Origin: Rana temporaria
Taxonomy: Eukaryota; Chordata; Amphibia; Anura; Ranidae
Length of the DNA: 64,000 nucleotides
Direction: 5' to 3'
NCBI RefSeq assembly: GCF_905171775.1
Contig: NC_053489.1
Location: 326,836,089 to 326,900,088, forward strand
Within the stretch, counting starts at the first letter, position 1, and each line of letters begins with the position of its first letter. Made by a program: the position numbers and the translations under genes. The notes beneath the pieces are model-generated. The model saw nothing but the letters and a program-made list of their open reading frames with translations. It was not told where the DNA came from and ran no database searches. Of the stretch, positions 10,619 through 21,345 are shown piece by piece.

Positions 10619-11510
10619 GCAGCAGGAGGAGGAGGAGCCTGGGCCGGGTCACAAAATATTGTGGTAACAGTCAGCAGGCCCCTTCTTCCCCTCTCTATCA
10701 CAGATGCCATCAGGTCTTGGGCCAGGCCCCGTTGTCCCTCCTCCAATGTTTGCAGCTTGTGCACCAGGTAGGAGCTGTAGCTCTCAACTGGGTTAAGGGG
10801 GGCCCTCATGATCTCAGATGACTCCGTGATGACCCGCAGAGACTCCTCCTCCAGCTGGGTCATGCGCCTCCTTTTTGTAGGTGGGTGCATCTGGAGGGGA
10901 GGCACCTGTGATACCGTGTTGCCACTGGGCCTGGGCACCTGCTGACTGCCACTCGGCCCAGCCTCCTCCTGTCTGCCACTCAACCCTTCCTCCTCCTGGC
11001 TGACACCTTCCGGAGCTGCCTCCTCCTGGCTGATCTCTTCCTGTGTAGAAAAAAAGGGACATGGTTTTAGTTTTTGCAAAATCAATCACACAAATTTTCA
11101 AGCTCTTGACTGTTTGTTTATTTTTCATTTTTTTTTTTAAATTGAACAGACTCTCATTCTGACCCCTGCAGTTGGCATTCCTGACACAATTCTTTCTGCC
11201 CACAACTTTTGTTTGTGTTTCCAAGCTTTCCTTTTGGTTACAAAATCATCTCGTTAAACCAACAATAATTTGCAGCCAAGAAATATGTTGTAAACTACTA
11301 TACCTCACTGAAGATGTGGAGATCTGGCTCCTCGATGTCAGCCAGCTCCTCGGCACACTCTGCAGGGGTGGGAGGGACCGTGGAAGGCCCGCTGGAAGGA
11401 AGGGTGGAAGGAAGACTTGAAAGTGATTCCCGGGCCTCAATTTGATCATCCGGACCCTGAGGTGTTTGTAATACCACAGCTTGGGCTCCTGTACTTCATC
11501 TGCTGCTGCT
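10534..11510 (-). pseudogene. Third-gene fragment of Harbinger-type element
   Basis: Two minus-strand exons are visible. Exon A (11510-11304) encodes a segment with PKLWYY and EARESLSSLPST, rich in Ser, Pro and acidic residues. It ends GAG|GTATAG. Exon B (11040-10534) begins after CTACACAG and continues in the same phase. It encodes Glu- and Gly-rich repeats, a basic PTKRRRM, then a helical segment (SYLVHKLQTLEEGQRGLAQD), and stops after a basic tail. A minus-strand AATAAA lies at about 10270. Exon A contains at least one frameshift between the PKLWYY and EARES parts, and no N-terminal DNA-binding domain is seen. The pattern resembles the C-terminal half of the MADF/Myb-like accessory proteins of frog transposons. 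That assignment is from memory and tentative. Confidence 0.5.
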
Positions 11511-11617
11511 CCTTACCTATGAGATTCACGCACATTTTCAGATTTACCCTCGTTTCTGCCGGTCATCACTTCCGCTCGTCCAGACTCCGCGTAACCAACA
11601 TAGTCACGTCGTTCTCC

Positions 11618-11624
11618 TTATATA
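11618..11624. promoter_or_regulatory. TATA box between divergent genes
   Basis: TTATATA lies between the minus-strand gene fragment (exon A ends at 11510) and the plus-strand Myb-like start codon at 11716. The motif reads as a TATA box on both strands (CTTATATACC and GGTATATAAG), so it could serve either direction. This is inference from position and sequence only. Confidence 0.45.
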
Positions 11625-11715
11625 CCCTGCTCATGCGTGAAATGCTGCCCTCTTTACCTGCCCATTATGGACCTTTTCCTCTATTCCACGCTCCTAATCT
11701 GTGTGAAACGAAAAT

Positions 11716-13208
11716 ATGGTGGTGTCACAGATGCGCGGTATACCCTGTCCCGACGAGGAAAGCCCAGAGGCGGGAACGTCACGATCCAGGCCCAAACGCT
11801 ACAAAGCCACAAATATGTCACTTGAAGAGATGGTGGAGATGGTGAACATACTACGGAGGAAAGATTATGATGGAGATCATGGCCCATACCACACCCCTAA
11901 TCGGAGGAATGCCCAAATAATGGACAAAGTGTCGAGGAGACTTTATGAGTATTTTGGGGTCAGGAGGTCCAAGGAGCAGCTCCGAAAAAGGTGGTCTGAC
12001 TTGAAATTGCGGGAGCCAGAGCAATATAGGAAGATCAAGAAAATTATTGACAAAAGTAGGTAATTTTCATGTGTTTGGTGCAATTGTCTATTATTTTTGG
12101 CCATGTTTTTCTCCATGTGCTTGTTTGGCCTGGTTGTACTTTTGAAGATGGCAAATTTCTGTTTAGAAGTTGGCAAAGTGTAGTATTTTCCGTTCGTAGT
12201 AAACATTGTTCCTCCAAAATACGATGTTTTCCGCAGATCCAGGAAAAGCACACGTGGTCATGCCTATTTAGCGTAAACCAACGTTTATAAACATTGTTGT
12301 CAAGATGATATGTTTGTTCAACCTTACTAGAATGTGAAAGGCAAACCGGATTCATTCACACAGTGATAACAAGCAGCTGTTCACACATCTGGACTCAGGA
12401 GCACCTGTGTGTCCCCCATAACTAGCATTTTTATTAGGGTCTCCCACAAATGATACTTTGGGGGTGCATCCATGTGAGTCACTTTGCCAAAAAGCGTCAG
12501 TAATTCAGATTGGGGTAACTCAGAAAAACAAAGGTGATGTTTTTAGGAAGGATCCCAAACAGACAATTGTACCCCACTTGTAAGCAATGTTTGCTATTTC
12601 TGCCCTCCAATATCTGTGTGCTGAATATACCTTTTGTTTAATTTTATTAGGGGAAAGAAGAGGACACCATTCTGAGGAGGCAAGGAGGCACAGACCAGAA
12701 AAAGCCCACCAACCTCAGCATGTGGAGGAGGTGGATGTGGAAGAAGGAGTTGTGGAAGAAGGAGTTGTGGAAGAAGGAGTTGTGGAAGAAGGAGTTGTGG
12801 AAGAAGGAGTTGTGGAAGAAGGAGAGGTGGAAGAAGGAGAGGTGGAAGAAGGAGAGGTGGAAGAAGGAGAGGTGGAAGAAGGAGAGATGGAAGAAGGAGG
12901 TGTGGAAGATGGAGAGGTGGAGATTATCAGCACAACAGGTCAGTGTCTGTCACCCCAGCCTCACAGGGAAAAAGAGATGTAGGTAGGCCTGCACATTTCT
13001 AATAAACCCTTTTGTATTTTTTTTAGGGGATGAACATGGTGGTATCTGAGCATCTGCTAGGACATCTTTCTCCAGTGCTAGTGCTAAAATCGTGATCCAA
13101 GAAATCATGGAATGCAGTAGTGAAATGGACATTATGAGGAAGAGGATGCATGTCATAGAACAAAAATATATAAACCTCATTGACATGATGGGCCGTATAG
13201 TAGACTGA
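11716..13208 (+). pseudogene. Myb-like accessory protein of Harbinger, 3 exons
   Basis: Exon 1 (11716-12055) encodes about 113 residues. Residues 35-110 form a Myb/SANT-like helix set: LEEMVEMVNILRRKDY, then RRNAQIMDKVSRRLYEYFG, then SKEQLRKRWSDLKLRE. Exon 2 (12651-12938) is an acidic VEEG repeat. Exon 3 (13027-13208) ends in a predicted coiled coil (IMECSSEMDIMRKRM... INLIDMMGRIVD). Donors AAAA|GTAGGT and ACAG|GTCAGT and acceptors TTATTAG| and TTTTTTAG| keep one phase throughout. The only break is an in-frame TGA at 13047-13049 in exon 3. In PIF/Harbinger elements the Myb-like partner imports and targets the transposase. Here the transposase gene lies convergent at 14016-14777. The start is the first ATG before the basic and Myb segments. 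Confidence 0.8.
12724..12930 (+). repeat. 15-bp coding minisatellite (VEEGx)
   Basis: About 14 copies of GTGGAAGAAGGAGNN encode VEEGV/VEEGE inside exon 2 of the Myb-like gene. The first block ends in TT and the second in AG, which suggests two rounds of expansion. The unit keeps the reading frame. Confidence 0.93.
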
Positions 13209-13310
13209 CCCCCCCCCCCCCCCCCAAAAAAAGGGTTGGAGGTTGTGTGTTGCGCCAAGTTTAGATTTGGGTAATCCACAAGCCAAAATTTGAAGATGCA
13301 CACAGTGTGT

Positions 13311-13458
13311 CAACATGTGCTATCTGCCATCACAGGATATCTATGTCTGTGCTTTGTGGGTGCAACGCCTTCCTCGCTACTCAAGTAGGTGAGAGGAAGG
13401 GTTTGCACCCCCAAAACACACATTGATCACCCATGATGGCAGATAGCACATGTTGCCA
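13311..13458. repeat. Imperfect hairpin between convergent genes
   Basis: Two arms of about 70 bp are imperfect inverted repeats: CAACATGTGCTATCTGCCAT at 13313 pairs with ATGGCAGATAGCACATGTTG at 13435. The inner parts GGGTGCAA..CCTTCCTC and GAGGAAGGG..TGCACCC also pair. It lies 100 bp past the Myb-like stop and 560 bp before the transposase stop, so it would fall in the 3' untranslated region of one or both genes. Confidence 0.85.
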
Positions 13459-13459
13459 T

Positions 13460-14015
13460 TTGGCATGGGATCTGGATCTAAATCCCCATTTTGCCGCTCA
13501 AAATGTGTGCATCCTAAAATTTTGGCTTGTTCAGGGGTGACATCACCCCATCACATGTGTTTCTAATAAGGTTTAACTTTGTTAGTTCCATTGTTTGTAT
13601 ATATTTGCCTGTTTGAAAAAAAGTCTGGTTTTCATACAACCAAAATAAAAATGTGTCTTTTTTTACCAGAAAAATTCAAAAAAGCACAAGTTGTGCACAG
13701 AAAAAAAAAAAATTGGGGGATACCTGAAAATTACAAAAACGCACAAGTTGTGCACAGAGTAAAACCCACCAAAAATGCATTTGTGTGGCTTCTTCTTTCT
13801 ATGCTCAATACCAGTTTGTACATTTAAAAAAGTGAGTGATTACTATGCAATTGTGGTTATTTACTAAAACAGAGAAATACATTTGGCACTACAAGTGCAC
13901 TAGTTGGAGAACCAGGGAGACAGATAAAAGAAACCAAAGCAAGAATGACAAACAACTGTAATTCCAATGGTCAAATTATTTATTAATTAAATATTTATTT
14001 CTTTTGTGGGCCGAA
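13460..14015. other. 3' flank of convergent Harbinger genes
   Basis: AT-rich sequence with two nearly identical GCACAAGTTGTGCACAGA words (about 13685 and 13741), each itself palindromic. No gene recognised. It probably carries the 3' untranslated regions of both genes. Confidence 0.5.
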
Positions 14016-14777
14016 TTAGAAAGAAATATGGTCTGGCATAGCAATGGCCCCCCTACCCACAAAGTACTCAACATATTTGTTGCATGCCTCACGAGCAGAT
14101 TGGGGGACCAAGCCAGTTCGCCCAGTGTCCAGGCCAAGAAAGGTATCTGAGGGTAGTCCTGCCTCAGGACCAATGTTGGTTAGGTATGTCTGGGAGTGCC
14201 TGCGTAAAAAATTGTGCAAAATGCAACAGGCAAAAACAATGGTGTTCAGTTTATATTCTGCCATGTGTATGGCTGTCTGGATCAGGCGGAACCGGCTGGC
14301 CATTATCCCGAAGGCATTCTCGACTACCCTCTGGCCTCTGGCCCGCCGGAAATTGAAAACCCTCCTCTCCTGGCTTAGGGCTCTCTGGGGAAACGGCCTC
14401 ATGAGGTGAGGTCCAAGCCCGAAAGCTTCATCCGTGAGAAAAACAAACGGAAGTCCCTCCAAATTGTCTTCATCCTGTGGCAGTGCAAGACCACCAGTCT
14501 GCAGACGCTTGGCAAACTCCGTCTGCGCGAACACTCCCCCATCAGACAGCCGGTCGTTCTTCCCCACGTCCACATACAAAAACTCGTACTGTGCCGACAC
14601 CACCGCCATCAACACGATACTATGAAAACCTTTGTAGTTGAAATAGTACGATCCCGAATGGGGTGGCAGCACTATGCGGACGTGTTTCCCGTCTATTGCC
14701 CCTCCGCAGTTCGGGAAGTCCCACCGCTAGGCAAATTGGGAAGCCACAGTCTGCCATTCCTGTGGTGTGGAGGGAAA
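14016..14777 (-). pseudogene. PIF/Harbinger DDE transposase, last exon
   Basis: A minus-strand exon opens after the acceptor TTTGTCCCCACAG| at 14778. It encodes about 253 residues of a DDE_Tnp_4 (HARBI1-like) catalytic domain. The first Asp is in GGAIDGKH, the second in the YVDVGKNDRLSDGGVF block, and the glutamate in RVVENAFGIMASRFR. This is followed by FACCILHNFLR and a normal C-terminus. The only disabling change in the exon is one TAG at 14727-14729, between FA and RW, about 16 codons in. Upstream exons are missing because an L2-like LINE is inserted at 14850-15832. In the cell the enzyme would cut transposon ends and insert at 3-bp (TWA) sites with help from the Myb-like partner. The arrangement is convergent with that partner. 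Confidence 0.88.
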
Positions 14778-14849
14778 CTGTGGGGACAAACAAAAACCAA
14801 AAATGTGTACTTTGGCACATAAACATTGCAATCACAATAAAAAACACAT

Positions 14850-15832
14850 CCTTGTTATTTATTTATTTATTTATTTATTAAAATTCTTAAAAGTACAAAA
14901 AAGTACAAAACGCAGTCAGTTACCCGTAGGCCTCGATGCGCCGAGAACAACAATACAGCAACAACCAAAAAAAACACACACAGGCAGCGGAACAGATCAA
15001 ATTTAAAATAGTAGCAGATCAAAGAACTATAAAAAACCTATGTAATTCCATAGGCTAGACTGAAAAGCTCAGTTTTTAAAAGCTTCCTGAACTTAAAAAG
15101 ATCATTCTCAAGCCTTAATTTTAGAGGCAGGGAGTTCCAAAACTGTGCTCCCTGGACCGCACTCGTCCTCCCTCCGCATTTTTTCTTACGAAATTTAGGA
15201 ATCACCAAAGTTTCCAAATTAGCCGACCTTAAGGTACGGTTGGGCACATACTTGGTGAATTTTTGCTGCAGGTACACTGGCCCCTTGCCATGGGTAGCCC
15301 TGTGCACCATGCATCCAGTCTTAAACAGAACCCGTTCCTTCACGGGTAGCCAATGCAGGGCTCTCAGCGATGGCGTGATGTGGTCACGACGACCAACACC
15401 CGTGAGTAGCCTCGCAGCGGCATTCTGAATAAGCTGTAATTTGTGCATGATGTTATTAGGTAAACCCAGGTACAAAGCATTACAATAATCTAATCGACTT
15501 CCAATAATGGCATTGACCATGGAGATCTTATGCGATTCTTCAATGAAGCGAAAAGTCGACCTCAGGAGTTTCAAGTGGAAGTGACAAGAACTCACCACCT
15601 GGTTTACCTGTGGTCGTAGCGTCAATCTCTCGTCCAAGATGATTCCCAAATCCCTGACCTGGGTGACTGGCACTGGGACCGATGAAAACGAGTCCGGCCA
15701 GGTAGGGAAACCGCCCGACCATGGCTGATTGCATAAAACCATGCACTCAGTCTTGGAGCCATTGAGCATCAGATAATTGGCCCCCATCCAGGCTTGAATT
15801 TCCTCCAGGCAGGTGGCCAGAGTTACCTTTGT
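14850..15832 (-). mobile_element. 5'-truncated L2/CR1-like LINE
   Basis: The open frame 15038-15787 (249 residues, minus strand) is the C-terminal part of a non-LTR reverse transcriptase. It contains KTECMVL, VRDLGIILDERLTL, LDYCNALYLGLP, LIQNAAARLLTG, HITPSLRALHWLPV and FWNSLPLKLR in the order seen in L2/CR1/Rex-type LINEs. Coding similarity extends slightly upstream of the ATG (a CLEEIQAWM segment) to about 15832, where the LINE is truncated. The 3' end carries an AAAT tail on the minus strand (TTTA repeats, 14850-14881). The frame is intact as far as it goes, suggesting a fairly recent insertion. The insertion separated the Harbinger transposase from its upstream exons. Confidence 0.88.
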
Positions 15833-15949
15833 TCAACATCAGTATAACATTTATTATTGGAATGAGTATTTCATGGCAAAAAATATAGGCCCACTTATCA
15901 GACTCCTCACCCCTCTGATGGGCCATTAAAACTTTTTAGGGGGGTACTC
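15833..15949. other. Short spacer between LINE and ERV
   Basis: About 115 bp without recognisable content. Its last bases ACTCATTTT carry the left copy of the retrovirus target duplication. Confidence 0.5.
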
Positions 15950-16232
15950 ATTTTTGTAAGGTCCGCTATTTTTCTGCTCTGGGTACGAGGAGTCCTACGA
16001 TCGATCGGGTAATCAGCAAGACACTGACACATGTATCATGTAGCAAAATTACAATTTATTTCCGGGATTCGGCTGGTTTCATTAAAAATTGAGGTACATC
16101 ATCTCTTCGTGGACCAACCAATCAGGTTACAATATTTCTTACAGTATATATCTTATACCAAAATTGTTCACATAAGCCCCTAATACCATATTGGTACATT
16201 TCCTAAAATACACAATTAGCTCAGAGATATTA

Positions 16233-16881
16233 CCGTATTTATCGCGGTAAAACGCGCTCTGGCGTATACCGCGCACCCACAATTTGGCCCCCAATCCTGT
16301 GGGAAAAAAAGATTTTTAGTTTTTTTGTACTTACAGTTTTGATGTCTTGCGCGGCGTCCATCTGCGGCCTCGTCGGGTCCGGCGTCCTTCTGCGGCTTCG
16401 GGTGTCCTCTTCGGCGGGTCCGGCGTCTGTCTTCGGCGGGTCCGGCGTCTGTCTTCGGCGGGTCGGGTGTCCTTCTTCGGCGGGTCCGGTGTCCATCTTC
16501 GGCGGGTCCGGTGTCCATCTTCGGCGGGTCCGGTGTCCATCTTCGGCGGGTCCGGCGTCCATCTTCGGCGGCGTCCTCTCGCTCGTTTCCCGCCACGACT
16601 TTGAATACTGCGCCCGCATATAGCGAGCGCAGTACACTCGTGAATCTTCAGGCAGGCTCGGGCGCCTCTCGCACTGACGTCCTGTACGCTCAGGACGTCA
16701 GGACGTCAGTACGAGAGGCGCCGAGACTGGCCGAAGATTCACGAGTGTACTGCGCTCGCTATATGCGGGCGCAGTATTCAAACTCATGGCGGGAAAGCGG
16801 GTATCGGCGTATATCGCGCACCAACGATTTTGCCCTGATTTTCAGGGCAAAATAGTGCGCGGTATACGCCGATAAATACGG
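16233..16881. mobile_element. TA-target palindromic MITE (649 bp)
   Basis: Termini CCGTATTTATCGCGG and CGATAAATACGG are flanked by TA (16231-16232 and 16882-16883). The other LTR has the empty site GATATTACTCAT, so the duplicated target is TA, as for Tc1/mariner elements. The outer portions are inverted copies (GCGCAGTACACTCGTGAATCT and its complement). No protein is encoded. Confidence 0.93.
16372..16575. repeat. ~24-bp GC-rich minisatellite in MITE
   Basis: Eight or so units of TTCGGCGGGTCCGGYGTCY-type sequence lie in one arm of the TA-target element. Several long open frames cross it on both strands (including one repeating RTRRRWTPDPP) and are artefacts. Confidence 0.92.
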
Positions 16882-17167
16882 TACTCATCTGACCATTGTC
16901 TCACACTAATTAATAAGCTTTGTTAATAAAATCTATATGTCTATAAAATTTTAGCCAGTACTTCACACTTTGAAAAGAATGTTTCACACATTCTGCAAAA
17001 CAGCTTAGCCGCAAGCTCTAAGTTTCCTGTGCTCTCACAAACGAGAATTTGTAATATAAAATAATTTAAAATGATTCAGTCTAATAGGAAAATAAAGGCC
17101 AATACTCCCTTGTTCCTATATCAGACCAGACCACCCAAAACAAAGGGGTAACCCCACTTTCCTTTCA

Positions 17168-17179
17168 ACCCCTCCTTTT
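17168..17179 (-). promoter_or_regulatory. ERV polypurine tract
   Basis: The minus strand reads AAAAGGAGGGGT immediately before the LTR start TGAAAGG. Position and composition fit the plus-strand primer site used in retroviral reverse transcription. Confidence 0.85.
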
Positions 17180-17211
17180 GATCAATGTTCTGCTTAAGAA
17201 CATTTGATCAA

Positions 17212-18807
17212 CTACTCATTATACGATTTGATCATTTCAGTTTCACTTTCACTTTCTTCCTTATGTATTTTGGCTGAGGCTATTTTTGAAATTAAACACA
17301 TTATGATTTTAAAAGCAATGTAACAGAAGAAAGCTAACATGATTATAATCAAAATCACCATTCTTGCCTTTTTAAAGAAACCCAAGATTCCAGTCCATGC
17401 GCGGAGTTGAAACCTTGTTTGGAATAGGAGGCCGTTCTGAGACCCATCAGACAAATCCAGTCCCCTAAGGATGGAGGTGGCTGATTTGTCTCAGAAGTAA
17501 TCCAAGGCCCAGAGAAATGTGTATAACCAGTTTGTAACTATATGTTCCCTAGAGCAAAAATGTTTCTTATACCTAGCACATTTAGTGATATTATATGTGG
17601 CTAATAGATTAGCCCTCTACTATGGTTGTGTTAAGACCCTCAATAATAATTTCTTATCCTTAATCTTTTCTAAGTCAAGCAGAGCAAAAATCACAGTAGT
17701 AAATAGCAGGACATGTTTTCTAAATGCACCATTCAGAAAACATATCTTGGGTGGTTCTGAGAAACCTTGAATTAGGAAAGGCTTATTTTGGGTGTTAAAA
17801 CAGAAACTGGTTTCCCTATCATAGGAAAAATATGTCCTGTAGTTTAAGGTGAACATACCTAACATTTTTTCCGAAAGCATGCATTAATAATCATGAATGG
17901 GGGATGTTTTCTAAGGATGTGTATATTTATCTTTTGTCCCAGGAAAGCGGGAAATAATTACTTCTACGTCTTTTGGGTCTATAACAGTGGGGATAATTTT
18001 CCTGGAATTACTTCTGACTATCTCATTTACGTAAATTGGTTGTTTCCCGGCATTCCATTATGTCCTGACATATTCCCCAGCTCTGGGGATCTGGGGAAAA
18101 GCACCATTAAGCATTTTTCCCTTGATGGGTAGCCATCCGGATAAGGGCATCAATGGAACACTGAGAATCGCCCCTTTGCTCATAATATCCATAAACCTTT
18201 TTTTTTTTTTTTTAACTTTGTCTGTTATTTTGGTGGCAACACCAGTACAGCAGGGATGTAACATTTTGATAACCTTGGGAGCCTTGAAAACTAGTCTTCC
18301 TAATTCTCCCACTCTCTACCTTATTTTGCATAAGCCACCAGTAAGGCTGTAATAAAAATAGCCTTTGTAAAACAAATTAATAATATCACCTTAAACATAT
18401 ACATATATCATGGCTTAGGGGCCGTTTGTGGTGGGGGTTCATTCTGGGGAGTGAAGAGGGAATAATAAGGTGGTAGTTCAGGGGGCGGTGTATGGAATGG
18501 AAAGGGATAAGGGGGGTAAAGTATCTGGACCTGGGCCTGCAATCAAAGTGGACCGGGGCCAATGTATTGGAAAGTTCAAGTCCTTTTGGATAGAGGGAAG
18601 TGCTGACCATTTGTTATAAAAGTAATGTTCAGCTCTGGTTAGTTCTGTGTCATTTTGAGGATCACACATGCAGGGTGGTTCCGGGTAATTGTTTAACCAT
18701 CTTTCACATTGGTCCCACAGGAATTCTGGGATTGTGTCTCTGAATCTTTGGGTGGGGACGATATGGGTGGTACTGGGGCCCTCTTTAGGCGCGATGCATG
18801 GATCCAT
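17212..18807 (-). pseudogene. ERV env remnant
   Basis: The clearest piece is the C-terminal 80 residues (17454-17212). It has a Trp/Gly juxtamembrane segment, a long hydrophobic anchor (about residues 32-52) and a charged cytoplasmic tail rich in Glu and Ser, as in a transmembrane subunit. Upstream pieces at 17880-17620, 18312-18058 and 18807-18478 lie in different frames. One contains a CCTG motif, and the most upstream has a PPCMC segment that may be part of the surface subunit. Frames are broken by stops, frameshifts and expanded A-runs. The assignment rests on position before the 3' LTR and on the membrane anchor. Confidence 0.65.
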
Positions 18808-19299
18808 TGGGGCTCTGGTCAGTTAGGACAGCAGTGCGGGAAACTTGGAGCACTTCAAATGAACCTTGATATACTGGATCAGTCTTTTTTCTGACCCTTC
18901 AACTGTTTTTTTTTTTTTTTTATCCCAGCACTTTGTCTTTGTAGAAAAGGGTGAGTTGGATCTGTGGAAAGAGGAGAAAAAGTGACAGCAACCTTATCAT
19001 AATTTTCTGTATGTGCACTTACCTTATGCGTTCCTCCTGGTGAAAATAAAGGTTATTATTATTCTCCCCTCCTTGCACTGTCACTTCTGGGCAGGTCTTC
19101 CCATAAAAATTTATAAGAACTGCGTAGGGGGATAAGCCTGTTTTTTTTTTTTTTTCGGTTAGGGGTGGTACGGATCTGAAAGAGCACTCCCGGTAGGAAG
19201 TGCATCAAAAAATTTAAGATGCCTAAGATGGCTTTTTTTTTTTTTTTATCTATTTATTTATTAATTTTTATCCTATATATTATGGTTCTAACGTTCTAC

Positions 19300-19602
19300 T
19301 ATTCCTGAGCTTTGGGGATGATAAGCCTTTGAAAACCCAAAAGCTTTGTTAATTCTTGAGTAAGTTTGGAAGTAAAAACTGGACTTTGGTCCGATGATAT
19401 GACCTGTGGACCATACCTAATGATTCATAAAAGCTCTGGCTGTGATTCCTGCTGTTTCTCCTGTTGCGGGAATTACTTTTGTCCATCCTGTAAATTTGTC
19501 CACTATTACCAAAAGATATTTCATATTTGTTTTGGCATATGGGTGAAATCGATATGTAAGTTCTAGGTGGGGGTAAATGTCCATGTCTCCCGTGTGCTTC
19601 AT
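19300..19602 (-). pseudogene. ERV pol: integrase core remnant
   Basis: The minus-strand frame 19602-19417 contains a YLLVIVDKFTGW block followed by an ETA segment, matching the catalytic core of retroviral integrases (first Asp of D,D-35-E). After a stop, the frame near 19320 has a YHPQSSGIVER-like block, which includes the expected glutamate, and then another stop. Integrase joins viral DNA to the host chromosome. It cannot do so here. Confidence 0.8.
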
Positions 19603-20085
19603 CTTGAAAATTATTTATCAGTGAGATTGTTTCTAGGTGATATGGATGGATGTGGTGTCATGCAGTGTCTGGCTATAATCGTGTTGTACGGGTAGTGTTT
19701 GCATGTTCCCTGTCATTCTTAATGGGGAGTGTAGCATACATCTGAGCAAGATTTTACTGTCAAACTGGCTGTGCTCATCAAAACTATTTCATATCCACTC
19801 ATCCGTTGTGCTGTCATATGTCGGGTAGATATATTTTGTAAAAGAGGTGACTGAGCGTGTTGTGTACAGAGTAAGAGGTGTTCCTAATGTGAGGTGTTCC
19901 CTTATTTTACTGCCACGGCACTAACTGCCAAGGCCTGCAAACAACTGGGCATCCCCTGCACCTGATTGGGCAATTTCTTTGACAGGTATGCCACTGGCCT
20001 CTCTGGCTCCCACCATGATCTTGTGCTAAAACAGCAAAAGCATCCCCGAGACTACACAGTGTAACAAAAGGTTCCTCTTTTTTTT

Positions 20086-20958
20086 TTAATATGAAGGCAA
20101 ACCTAGTGCTGGAGCAGAGACTAGGGCCATAATTAAATAATTAAAAGCTTCCAACATAGACTCGGTCCATTCTACAGTCCTAGGGGAGGTCATTAAAGTG
20201 ACCTGCCTCAAAATGGAGTCAAAGTGGGAACAATTGGGGATGGATCCACGGTCGACAGTAGACAATAAAGACAAGGAAAGACAGGAGTGCTGCCTTTGTT
20301 GCCGAGTGTGAGGAAGGCTTATGCTCTGACTCTGGCGGGTGATATTATACTCTACCTTTTTCCTTGTGCCATGATACACCCCAAGTATTCCACCTCTGAC
20401 CTGCACCACTGGATCTTCTTCCGAGACGCCAAGTGACCTTTTGAGGCGAGATGGTCTAACATGTGCCTAGAGTCTACCTCACAATTTTCCTTGCTCTCAT
20501 TACACACCAGTAGTAGGTCATCTCTCTTCTCCTCCATATTGCAGCAAGTGGATCCCTCCTTAGGTTCCCAGTCATCTAATGACCTTTTCAAAACCATTAA
20601 GAAAGCGGTTGGACTGTCCCCAAAGCCTTGTAAAAAGGAGAAACCCAGTCCATGTTAATTGCCCCCGAGCTAATTGCCCCCGACTGTGCAACACTGTGAA
20701 GTTTGGGGGTAATGCTACAAAAATTGCAATGATATCTGCAACCAGGGGAGGCAGGGGCACAACTGCCCTGAGATACTGTACCAATCTCCAGATACTCTTT
20801 GAATTGGTGTGTGGGCTAACTGTGTGCCTTAAAATACCCTCCCCTATGTATTGCTGAATAAAGGGTTCTATCCCCTTCCCTTTTTTCCTGTAAATGGGTA
20901 TTGTTTGTGAAAACAAGGTCTGTACTGCAAGTGTAGTGTTGGGACATATGGTGTGCAA
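20086..20958 (-). pseudogene. ERV pol: reverse transcriptase remnant
   Basis: Three minus-strand frames carry RT blocks. 20958-20572 has the fingers region (GILRHTVSPHTNS, then WRLVQYLRAV) with the segment between them missing. 20597-20352 has DDLLLVCNES, then HLASKGHLAS and VEYLG. 20409-20086 has VEWTES and APALGLPSY from the connection region. The catalytic YxDD motif is split by extra bases around 20525, so its Tyr and Asp-Asp are no longer adjacent. There are at least two frameshifts. Confidence 0.85.
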
Positions 20959-21059
20959 TTAATCAGTTCTACAAAGGATTTAGATTGTGCCCATACAGGA
21001 TGTGTTTCAATGTCTGCAGGGAGTAACATGTAATGTCCAGTCTTGATACTTTGAGTTTG

Positions 21060-21345
21060 TCAGTTTGCAAATGGGGGATCTGGCTCGAAGGTTACCCTCT
21101 TTGTCAAAGATAATGATAATCTGTAGTTGGGACACCAGATCCCTTCCCATAAGGGGAACTGAACAAGCAGGTAATACTGCAGAAATTACCTGTGTTAAAA
21201 TGTTCCTTCTATATAGGAAACTTCAAGGAGTGGTGTTATCTTATGTATTACATCAGTCCCATTTATTCATTCCTATTGAGCAACCCTCAGTACATTCTGC
21301 AGTGATAAATTTGGGATCAATTAAACAACTCGTGGTGCTCTAGTG
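21060..21345 (-). pseudogene. ERV protease remnant
   Basis: On the minus strand a frame with stops reads a VPLMGRDLVSQLQ-like block, the conserved C-terminal signature of retroviral aspartic proteases (the G-R-D motif). No intact active-site D(T/S)G was located with certainty. Confidence 0.6.

Larger units (their letters stand above)
15955..17167 (-). repeat. ERV 3' LTR (with nested TA element)
   Basis: On the minus strand the LTR runs TGAAAGG... to ...CCTTACA. Removing the nested element at 16233-16881 leaves about 562 bp that differ from the other LTR at about four bases plus one 2-bp indel. A TATA-like GATATATACTG (minus, near 16145) and an AATAAA (minus, 16055-16060) lie in the order expected for U3 and R. 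Confidence 0.95.

Noticed and set aside
12715..12933. Minus-strand Ser/Thr/Pro repeat protein
   Set aside because: It is the antisense of the coding VEEG minisatellite in the Myb-like gene.
16216..16637. Arg/Pro-rich proteins on both strands
   Set aside because: Produced by a GC-rich minisatellite inside a TA-target MITE.
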